Source of the DNA: Heterotrichella gracilis
Taxonomy: Eukaryota > Sar > Xanthophyceae > Tribonematales > Xanthonemataceae
Direction: 5' to 3'
NCBI GenBank assembly: GCA_032358255.1
Contig: JAULBX010027219.1
Location: 1 to 39,907, forward strand
Length of the DNA stretch: 39,907 nucleotides
Under the pieces are notes generated by a model. The model was not told the origin of the DNA and searched no databases. It saw only the letters and a program-made list of their open reading frames with translations. The translations under genes were made by a program, and so were the position numbers. Of the stretch, positions 28,301 to 35,587 are shown one piece after another (within the stretch, counting starts at the first letter, position 1; every line of letters begins with the position of its first letter).

Positions 28301-31300
28301 AAATGTGCCATTTTATTTTTGTACGGTTCAGGGTTTGTGCAAAAGGGGCGCACCGTTGAAGGTCCCGTCCGCCTTTTGGGTCTGCACGTTCTCAGCCACG
28401 TTGCCCTGGTTGATGGTCTTGCCCACCGCCACCGACACATTGGCGGTTTGGGTGGAGTTGACCAGCGACGCCGTCATGCCCGAGTTGACATACAGGTTGT
28501 TGGTGTTGCCCTGGTTGTCGGTCTTGGTGTTGCGCACAGTGCTGCCGCTAACCCCCGAGATGGACTGGTCGTTGGAGGCCTGGTTGATCTGGTTGCCGAC
28601 AGCTGAGCTGGCGTACTTGACCTCCGAGGTTGCCTTTCCAAAGGTGGCCTCGGTGGTGTCGAACTTGGTGACGTTGTTCTGGGCGGTCTGGGTGGCGTTG
28701 TAGGTGTTGGAGGCGCCTGCAGGGTGGGGTTTAAATTTAGGATTTTCATAACGTGGGGTGGGGTTCAGGGTTTAGGGTGCTAGGGTTCACTGCAACCTGA
28801 CGTTGGTGCTACCGCCGTTGCCTACCCTGGTGGCACCGGCACCAGCACCTTACTTAAGCACACAGTAGGAAACCCTAAACCCCACACAGTAGGATACCCT
28901 AAACCCTACACAGTAGGAAACCCTAAACCCTACACAGTAGGAAACCCTAAACCCTACACAGGCGTGCGGACCCACCATTCCTTGCCCCTGTTGTGGCCAT
29001 GCAGCCCAGTTTCTGTCCAATATATTCAATACTTTGAACTTGATGAACTTGACATATTTGACGCAAGACACCAGTCTTGACTAGAGCATACCGGGAGTAA
29101 ATAAAGGCATTCAGAGTTATTTTTAATTTCAACAAAGTTGCAAATAATTAGTTATTTAACTTTTCATGTAGGTACTCGTTAATTTCAAAATGCTCGCCAT
29201 AATTTGGTTAGTGAATGCAGGTACTCACTTGTCTTTGCACTGTTGGTTCCCGACAGCTGCTGCTTGTTGGTGGCGGAGTTGGCAACGTTGCTCTCGGCGT
29301 TAAACGAGAAGCTGGCCTTGTTGTTGGCCGCGTTGTTGGGGGCGCCAGTCAGGTCGATCGTGTGGAACACGTCGTGGGTCAGATTGGAGGAAATCTTCTG
29401 GGTGATGTTGGCAATGTTGCCATTCACCACGGCCCCAGCCGTGGGGGTTGGGGGCGGCATGGGTGGGGTGGGGGGCGCAGGGGGCGGCGACTGGAAGGCC
29501 GCTGCTGGCGGGAACGGGGGCTGCCCCTTCTTGCCGATGTAGACTGTGCTGGATCCGGTGGCTGCGATATTGTTGGATTGCTTGACCTTGGCCACGTTGG
29601 AGCCGGCAGCATCTGCACACACAGCGGCCCCACTCAGGACAGTTTGCACATAAGCATTGACCCCAATGCTGTATTTTAGTACCACCTTACAGCCCACTGG
29701 TGTGTCTAGGGTCTAGGGTTTGCGGTCGTGCCAAGGAACACAATGCTGGAGCCAACTGCAGTGTTATTTGCAGCAATGGATCAGGCAGAGAAAGAATGTG
29801 GAGCATGCGCAGACAAACCACATATTTAGGGTTTAAGGTTTCCCGCGCACCTCCTCCCGCCACTCCCTGCTGGGCCTTGAAGGAGTTGATGGCTGTCTGC
29901 GACACAGTGTCCTTGCCGGTGATCAAGCCAGAGTTGACGGGCGAGAGGCCAGCCACATACACCGCCACGTTGGTGGTGGCGTTGATGGAGTTGTCGATGG
30001 ACTGGTCGGCGGCGATGTAGTTGCCAACAGGGGGGGTGCTGGTGCCTGCAACAGTGGTGTAGGGTTTAGGGTTTTGTGGCCATTGACAGGGACTCAGTGG
30101 TCGGCAGCAATTGCCAACGGGGGGTGTGTGCTGGTTCCCGTGAAAGCGGGGTAGGTATTATGAGGTACTAAACCCTAAGTCATAGACAGGGGTGCTGGTC
30201 CCTATAGTTGCCCACTGGGGGCGTGGTGGTCCCTGTGAAATGGAGATGGTAATATGAGTTTGATGTTGGTGGTCTGTGACGAATGTCTTGAGAGCTGACT
30301 GGAAAAGCGCAGGCAGGCTTTTAGCTGAATAGCTGCTAGTCTCTTTTAGAGCTTCTCAACTCCAACAACATATGCGGTGTGCTTGCCTTGTCCCCTTCTT
30401 CGGCTACTGCAAGTTCCAAGGTGGCCCCGGCACCACCGCAGCCAATGCCTCTTACAGCACCCAGTCCACTTGTGTTCCATGGGTATGCTGCTCTCAACCC
30501 GGAATTCTAAACCCAGTGCACTTGTGTTGAATAAGCTGCATTTGGTCTATACACAGCCAGCCCAAACGGTGTATGGTACCACGACAGCCTTTCTTTCCGC
30601 CCCATATGATTGTTGGAATGGCACAAGGCCTTGCCATGGGGGGATGTGCGAACTCACTCCCGCATGCCAGCCTGTGCAAGCTTGAGTGCGCAGTGGCATG
30701 CGGGAGTGAGTTGTGTCCTGTAAATATGGCACTGCCCCATGGCCTTGTTTGGCCCATCCATCGAGGATGAGATGTGCACAGTGGATGTCGCACGTTCCAC
30801 TGTGTATGCGAGGCAAGCATGGTTGGTGGGAAGCATATGCACCCACTAGGAAGCTCGGTGTGGCCCTGGCCTTGTGGGGTTTAGAAATTCCTTTCAATTA
30901 CCTACTAGGGTAACCGCGTGGTCCAAATGCCGAGACTTTTAAAGAGGACCACATCTTTCCGTTATATGAAAGGAGCAGAGGGTCTGACTAGCCTCCAGCA
31001 TGCAGTGCCAAAGTGTAGGCCCCCGCGCGCACCTGGGCTCATTACAACTACTTGCGTGCTGCCGATGGTGTTATTCGTGCTGGCACTAGAAGTCATATCA
31101 AACTCTTTAGGGTTTTAGGGTTTAGGGTGTACCTGGGCTCAAGCCAACCACTTGCGTGCTGTCAATTGTGTTGTTCGTGCTGGCACTGGATGTGACATCA
31201 AACGACACCTTGACGCCTGCGGGAAGCGTTGGACCAAGGTTCAGAAAGTTCATTCAGATAATGGAGATTTGAAACAGGGAAAGCACCTATTCAAATGTCA

Positions 31301-31884
31301 GCCGCTAGGGAGCCATGTCTGGGCTCAAGGCCACTTGCTGGCTATCAAGGACATAACTTCAAGGTATGCAGGAGCTTCCAACAGACTAGGAACAAATGCA
31401 GGCACGTCTGTGCCACCGCCTAGCCCAAACCTCCGTATGTGATGGTGCCTCAGACCTATCCGCTGTGTGTGTGGGCACCTTGCAAGCGAGCATTCAAATT
31501 TTAAATACAATTTTGAAATGTAAAAAGTGTAAGTCTAAACAAGAACCTACCAGTGGAGGGGACGTAGCCTGGAGGGGGTGGGCTGCACCCAAAGGCGCCG
31601 CAGCCACCTCCCGAGGAGGCCTTTGGTGGCGGCGAGGGCGGGATGGAGGTGCCATAGTTCACAGTCGCAGAGTTGTTCTGAGTGACCTGGTAGTTAGTGG
31701 AGAAGTCAGAGCCCCCAACCGTGACTCCACCCCCGATGTTTATCGTCTGTGTCCTGTTGTTGCTCACGCTGGAACTCTGTGTGAGGGAGAAGGATGGGGC
31801 GGCTGCCTGTGCAGTCGCCAGGGCAAGCACCACACAGCTGAGGACCGCCTGCCAGGAGGCGCCCTGCGTGTGTGAGCTGACCAT
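16359..31884 (-). CDS. Giant secreted N/Q/S/T-rich glycoprotein, 24 exons, no known family
   Basis: Minus-strand exons: 31884-31551, 31216-31133, 30045-29851, 29612-29229, 28716-28354, 27909-27694, 27131-26937, 26455-26292, 26028-25791, 25369-25197, 25030-24766, 23994-23761, 23254-23057, 22525-22347, 22016-21794, 21507-21371, 20677-20369, 19989-19839, 19591-19400, 19206-19094, 18870-18753, 18241-18041, 17221-17030, 16540-16359. All introns are GT-AG and every phase agrees (17 phase 1, 6 phase 0), giving 5040 nt, 1679 residues. It starts with a signal peptide (AVLSCVVLALATAQAAA). Exon 1 adds IPPSPPPKASSGGGCGAFGC, whose two cysteines are the only ones after the signal. Exon 4 has a proline-rich spacer (QSPPPAPPTPPMPPPTP). 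The rest is Asn/Gln/Thr/Ser/Gly-rich with V/I/A alternation (TINQGNVAENVQTQ, FGNATITQNAQ) and about 40 NxS/T sequons. The last exon is a basic SPPPKKR heptad tail. The composition suggests a beta-solenoid or curlin-like fibre in wall or matrix; this is inference. Confidence 0.85.
16381..16528 (-). repeat. 21-bp coding minisatellite (SPPPKKR heptads)
   Basis: Within the last exon a 21-base unit (ggtggggacctcttctttggg on the plus strand) is repeated about six times. The minus strand encodes SPPPKKR/SPPPKKK heptads ending SPPPAKKTGRRMLAL. SPPP motifs are typical of hydroxyproline-rich algal wall proteins; the regular Lys/Arg pairs are unusual there. Copy number is likely to vary between strains. 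Confidence 0.85.
16779..16968 (-). repeat. Two copies of large-gene exon 23 3' end
   Basis: The 3' end of exon 23 (real donor at 17030, NLGGITNQKITQKKVAKG) recurs at about 16909-16966 and 16788-16847, both still with the ccaagg|gtacg donor but with altered and, in one case, stop-containing frames (HLGGVTSGKRSPR; HLGGITSD-stop). Confidence 0.8.
17313..17857 (-). repeat. Four copies of large-gene exon 23 5' edge
   Basis: Copies of the exon 23 start (acceptor plus GGGKAENVVVSNSTGVTTVT in the real exon ending at 17221) lie upstream at about 17313-17395, 17497-17577, 17676-17722 and 17825-17857. The 17497-17577 copy is fully open (GGGKAENVASSTSTGVTTTT then KTFVYN) with a good acceptor (cattcccccag) and would reach a stop near 17482. 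The copy with its edge at 17722 has lost the middle. Confidence 0.85.
18640..18712 (-). repeat. Copy of large-gene exon 21 3' end
   Basis: gcgcacatgtcataccggggtt then tgcctggatcttgccaccaccctagccatacccgtcctgct copies the exon 21 end (18753-18810). Small pieces of the exon 21 start (gggcgatgatggtggtc) are also copied upstream at about 18938-18957 and 19017-19027. Each lies against gggtttaggg sequence. Confidence 0.75.
20138..20256 (-). repeat. Two copies of large-gene exon 18 5' edge
   Basis: atcggcagtgaagatgtaactctcaacctc (20140-20170) and aaatatgaagttctcaacctta (20230-20252) repeat the exon 18 start (atcagcggtgaagatgtagttctcaacctg, ending 19989), the first with its acceptor-side intron. Confidence 0.8.
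20811..21195 (-). repeat. 113-bp tandem array carrying exon 17 5' edge
   Basis: Three nearly identical units start at 20811, 20924 and 21037 (spacing exactly 113), plus a decayed fourth near 21160. Each contains acceptor plus exon 17 start (plus strand: cagctgggtgccgacatactggttgccctgcgggg) followed by gggttttagggtttgtaggg. The true exon edge is at 20677. High similarity marks this as the youngest amplification in the window. Confidence 0.92.
21663..21722 (-). repeat. Copy of large-gene exon 15 3' end
   Basis: gcgtacgtgggcgggcggtgcgctgcggcaccacgtaggtgacctgggtctggt repeats the exon 15 end at 21789-21842, including the donor GTAC. It then runs into agggtttgctagggtg. Confidence 0.85.
22597..22650 (-). 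repeat. Copy of large-gene exon 14 5' edge
   Basis: tgctctggtcaaggttggcggagttggtaactgtgggaggggaggg repeats the edge at 22498-22540 almost exactly, acceptor included. The two are separated by gggttagggtttagggttc. Confidence 0.85.
22915..23010 (-). repeat. Copy of large-gene exon 13 3' end
   Basis: The region resembles 23050-23125: cgcaccgttctgtccaccgg..., then gcgcccccaccagtgttggactgggagtt. It keeps the donor (gtgcgg on the minus strand) but has insertions that break the frame. Confidence 0.8.
23260..23450. repeat. 32-bp intronic minisatellite
   Basis: Units of caggagtgggtactggtgtgggtgcacgggct start at 23329, 23361 and 23393, with diverged units on both sides. They lie in the intron just upstream of exon 13 of the large minus-strand gene. 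Confidence 0.85.
23622..23695 (-). repeat. Copy of large-gene exon 12 3' end
   Basis: Copies the exon 12 end at 23757-23828, keeping the donor (atcg|gtaagg). One base is missing relative to the exon in the QGSQNG region, so inclusion would shift the frame. Confidence 0.85.
24228..24672 (-). repeat. Three copies of large-gene exon 11 3' end
   Basis: Copies at about 24228-24310, 24413-24505 and 24590-24672 match the exon end at 24762-24837. All three break at the same point, where ggttgc runs into cctaaaccct, whereas the real exon continues ggttgctcagttggg. The shared junction shows one founding event followed by re-duplication of exon piece plus telomere-like tract. Confidence 0.88.
25424..25656 (-). 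repeat. Three copies of large-gene exon 10 5' edge
   Basis: gtggctgatggcggtacctgc (about 25431), gtagctgatggcggtactac (about 25534) and gtagcggatggccgtgc (about 25635) copy the exon 10 start (gtaactgatggcggtacctgc, edge at 25369). Each is followed by ggg-rich intron sequence, and two are separated by ccctaatcc- or ccctata-type tracts. Confidence 0.8.
26105..26200 (-). repeat. Copy of large-gene exon 9 internal/5' part
   Basis: gagctgtcataggtgttgaaggt and the following gtgcgggcggaggcctgggat match exon 9 at about 25935-25990 with few changes. It lies upstream of the exon and lacks the true acceptor. Confidence 0.8.
26749..26860 (-). repeat. Copy of large-gene exon 7 3' half
   Basis: About 105 bases matching 26931-27035. 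It is still open on the minus strand (INALTASGQENSVFQNQQA then TSDTKGTGG) and keeps the donor ggag|gtgggt. The available upstream AG is out of frame, so it is probably not an exon. Confidence 0.85.
27340..27567 (-). repeat. Two copies of large-gene exon 6 3' end
   Basis: About 27494-27567 and 27340-27405 repeat the exon 6 end (ctcacctcccttgccgctcagcttgacagtgg at 27689-27720). They are progressively more decayed with distance from the exon, consistent with serial duplication. Confidence 0.75.
28157..28243 (-). repeat. Copy of large-gene exon 5 3' end
   Basis: gggggcgcaccgttgaaggt and about 60 further bases copy 28346-28420 almost exactly, with the donor (aacg|gtgcgc) intact. The copy breaks at gatggtctt|accctaaacccc, that is at a telomere-like tract. 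Confidence 0.9.
28860..28963. repeat. 24-bp telomere-like tandem repeat
   Basis: Four units of cacagtaggaaaccctaaaccct plus one base, in the intron between exons 4 and 5 of the large gene. The unit fuses cacagtagga to two CCCTAAA-type repeats. Confidence 0.9.
30067..30240 (-). repeat. Decayed copies of large-gene exon 3 5' edge
   Basis: tggtcggcagcaattgccaacggggg (about 30091) and tagttgcccactgggggcgt (about 30205) resemble the exon 3 start (tggtcggcggcgatgtagttgccaacaggggg, 30004-30035). They lie upstream in the intron. Confidence 0.6.
30651..30712. repeat. 19-bp perfect hairpin in intron 2 of the large gene
   Basis: aactcactcccgcatgcca (30651-30669) pairs perfectly with tggcatgcgggagtgagtt (30694-30712) around a 24-base loop. 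An outer imperfect arm follows: acaaggccttgccatgggg near 30623 against ccccatggccttgt near 30737. No transposase or clear target-site duplication was seen. It could be a small foldback element or a small-RNA precursor. Confidence 0.8.
31020..31110 (-). repeat. Copies of large-gene exon 2
   Basis: acctgggctcattacaactact then tgcgtgctgccgatggtgttattcgtgctggcactagaagt (31031-31092) is a diverged copy of exon 2 (31131-31216); its minus strand reads SASTNNTIGSTQVVVMSP. A shorter, older scrap (tctgggctcaaggccacttgctggctatc) lies upstream of the exon at about 31317-31346. Confidence 0.8.
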
Positions 31885-34800
31885 CGCACTCCAAACCCTC
31901 AGTTACCCTGCAGGTCCGTGGATGGGTTGTTCACAGCAGAAACCTGCACACCACAGTACGGGCATGTTACTGAAAGCACAGTGAGTTGAACACACTCTGG
32001 TGTGCGTAGGTGGAGCAAAGGCAAGGGCAATTAAAGGATTGCAACTTTTAAATTTTTGAATTTCAAGTCAGAGATGGGTGTCGTGCTAGGTGAAAACTAA
32101 ACTGGATGGTGCAAGCTGCTCGAGGTTAGCTGGCTTCTGCTGTACATGCCTGAATCTAGTGACCTATGGGCACAAACTGGAAATGAGAGTGCTAGCTGCA
32201 CATTTGAAAAGTGCCCATTTAGTCCTACAGCTGCTACAACATGCCATGAAGAAATAGACGGTGGTGTGGTGTTACAGCACACATGAAAAGGAAAAAAGGG
32301 CTGACATTTCACTGACAGTGACAGGCTGAGGGGTGCTAACTCCATCAACTTGTCTTGTAGGCCCAACATGCCTACAACACAAACCTCCAGCAAAGAACGT
32401 CGAGAAAAAGAAAGTTCAAAACAACAAACCTCCCCTAGCCTTCAACCCACAGATGCGGAGAAAAGGAAAAGTGGGTTTACTCACCAACACGGGAGGATAC
32501 AGATACACCCTCTAAATGCCCATGTAAACCCTGCCATCAGTAACCCCAGTCACCGCATGCCTAGACGCCTGCTCGAAGCCCGCACTACCCAATGGTCGCA
32601 CTACAACACGAGGGGGATAGAACACGAGGATCCAGGTGTCACTGCAACCCAGTGATGCGGTGCGTCATAATTACAAACCCCGGCGCGTCATGTGGTTCGA
32701 ACCTCATACCTGCAAAGACCCACGTACCCAAACGAGAAGGTTGTGTCACCCCGTGTACTAGGAACAACCTGCACTCTCAATAACACTCTGTGGCGAAGTG
32801 CGTGCCCAACAAGACGCCTGAGAAAGGAATGAGGTGTCCGCGATTGAAAGTACTGGACGCAGAAAAGTGACTAATAATCCCGTAGGCAATTCGGGCACTG
32901 ATTGCATCTGGAGCTTGAAAAGGAGTGGACGTAGCTCTGGTAGCCTGGTTACCCAACCATCTACCCTTGCACCACCACAATTTGCTACGAGCGTGCACGA
33001 TTCGCCGGGATGGAGTGTTTTTAGAAGCCACTTGGCATCGTGGGCAGCCTGTCGTACCTCTCTGCCTATCACAAACGCTGGGTGCGGGGCAGTGGATCTG
33101 TCCCACGCTGCGCCCAAACGCCTGTTACAACCGCTGCTATGCTGCAAGCTGCAAGCTGGGCGATAGATGCCGAACTGCGCTGGCTGTCCTCGTGAGGCTA
33201 GCGAATTGGCCCGTGGGTTGGGTCCTGGTACTGCGAATGCTCCTCGTCGCGCGTGGGTCACCCCTTCTAGCCTGGCGCGCTGGTTGTGCAGGAGCTAGGC
33301 GCTCGACTGGACACACGACCTACAGATGCCCTGACCAACAGAGGGTGCAGCAGTGTGCATGCAGTGCGATTGGCAGCATGGCCGTGGCGTATGTGACTCA
33401 CCTGCAAAAGTTTGCTGGGCACAAGTGTACGGACGTCCGGATGTCCCAGGCGATACATCTGGCTCCGGAGGGGATCCGGCAGCTTCTCCAAACACGGTCT
33501 TCGGAGTATCCGCAATAGTGACGGACTTGAAAACGACGGGATCGGCCGGGATTCGCAAGATAGGTTTCGGATATGGTTTTTTTAGGATCCGTATTTTGTC
33601 ACAATGACCGGCGCCAGTTGGCAATTAGTTCCGCTGTACAGCCTGGTAGATGAGGTAATAAGACGTCATTTCCTTATAACGTGGCCGCTTTGCATTTAAA
33701 TTTCGAATTTTCTGCTGGACACCTGGCACGGTCAGCGCCGGAGATTGGGGTATCCGTGCACTTTTGGCCTGCGGAGGGGGGTTTCAGGGGCGTGTATCAC
33801 AATCAAGAAAGGCAGTTGACGGAAGCTGCCGCCCGCGGTGCTTACGACGTGGTGGCCTATTTAGACTCTAGATTAGAGGCGTCACGCAACTGGCAACGTA
33901 TCATATACTGCTGTTCCGAGCATCAGAGAAGGTAAGAAAGAAGCAGCAGGGTCCGGTGGCAAACGGGCAGTCTGTCGCAGCATACACTGCAAGGGTCGCC
34001 CAGTATGCTCAGGTCATACATTCTGGTACAAACCAGCGTGTAACCTTGGCAACCCTAGTGTCACTAAGGTGCACCGCGGCGCTGTTTGGACGCGTATCGT
34101 TGTCCAGTCTGTAACTTAGACCGAATCCAGCACCCACAAACAACCTGTTCAACCAGAGTGGGCACATGTCTGTGGCATGTCGCGACCTCCCATGCCTGCC
34201 AACCCTAGACCCTAAACCCTAGATAACCAAGCGCTCCAAGACAAGTGCCTGCAGTGCCATGGCTGCGATATCGCTATACAAGCCAGGGCATATACGCAAG
34301 TTCACTATTGCGGCATCAGTCATTGGGTGGTCCCAACCCCCCCATATGTGACATGTGTGCACTACGAGCAACAACACCCGCCAGCTCAAGAGCTCGGGTG
34401 GGGTACATACTCCATGGCCATGTACCCGGGACTACACTAGTGCTTGATGTGTGCAGAGGCGGGGCAGTCCTCGCAGTGCATAAAACGTTTGGAGTACTTC
34501 AAGCACTGCAAGCATGCAAGCATGGGGGCTGCAGCTAGGACCTAGGTGTTTTGAGTGCAAGTTGGGTTAGCTGGGTTGTTGGCAATGAAGTCCAGTAATA
34601 TACGTATATATTCCACCAGGGTGGGTAGTGCTTTACAACACACACTTCACAGCCCCCGGGGTGCAAGGAAGAAAGAAAGAGGAGGAACCACACAAACGTG
34701 GAGTTACTATTCTAATAGGCCGGGCCAAGTCCCACCCAGAGTTGCCCTGGGCGCGCTCTAGTATTTGCACCAGGGGTGTGAGAGACTGGCGAGTTGGGTG

Positions 34801-35289
34801 CACCGCATGCAAACAGACGTATTGGCTGAAGGACAACTTAATTTCAGCCACCATGTGTACAGATTTGGAATAAAGGTGTGTACCTATGGCGTCCCGCAGG
34901 TCGCAAGTCTTGCTTCAACTGCTCATTAGCTAGTAGGATATACCGTTTTTAGGCTAGTCCCAACTTTGAACAGCGCTGCAACAGATGATGTGCAATGACA
35001 ATTGGCAGCGTTGGTAGTGCAATATTGGAGGAAAATAGGATGAACCATTAATGCCAAAACGCTAGCAACAGCCACCCCACAACATTGGGCAAGTCGTGGC
35101 AGGCATAAAATCGCCCGTCCACAAGATTGACGCAAAGACAGGCAGCCACTAGTAACACTTGCACTTTTGCAGGGTGGTTTGCCCCAAGCATAGCCATGTC
35201 CAGGCGCCCTAGGGCAGTGTCCGATGTGCATCCAACTAAACCCTAAACCCTAGCAGGGCTCCTGAGTCGTGTGCCACCTCTGTCCCTGT
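31885..35289. other. Spacer upstream of the large gene
   Basis: This lies between the start of the large minus-strand gene and the 3' flank of UBC9. Long chance reading frames occur on both strands around 32760-33520, but none resembles a known protein or shows supporting splice sites. No RNA gene was recognised. It should include the promoter of the large gene just above 31884; no specific element was identified. Confidence 0.4.
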
Positions 35290-35520
35290 GTGGCATCTCC
35301 TTCCCACTGGCGGCGGGTACCCCAGTCCGGGGCTTGCCAGCTCCCCTCCCTCCCAACTCCCCACCTCTCTCATATTGGCGGTAGGTCTCCTCCACCCGCT
35401 TCCCACCCAACCACGCGCACCACAGAGCCACCCCGCACCCTCTCCTACCACTCCCGACCCCCCCCTGTAGCGCTGGGTACCTCCTCGCCTCGGTCCTTGC
35501 CTTGTCCTAGTACTGGACAC
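35290..35520 (-). repeat. Copies of UBC9 last-exon 3' end
   Basis: Variants of ggcgggtacctcctggcttggtcctt (real exon 35598-35625) occur downstream at about 35311-35337, 35375-35400 and 35474-35500, each more decayed than the exon. A TGTAA motif on the minus strand (35538-35534) lies 50 bases after the UBC9 stop and may be the polyadenylation signal. Confidence 0.7.
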
Positions 35521-35587
35521 TGGTTGCATGGCATTACATTTGGTCACCTGGTCACCTGGTCCCTCCCCCCCTCCCCCTCAGCCCTTC

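Noticed and set aside
32758..33518. Overlapping long reading frames on both strands as a gene or retroelement
   Set aside because: No reverse transcriptase, integrase or other motif, no splice support, and composition typical of chance frames in GC-rich DNA.
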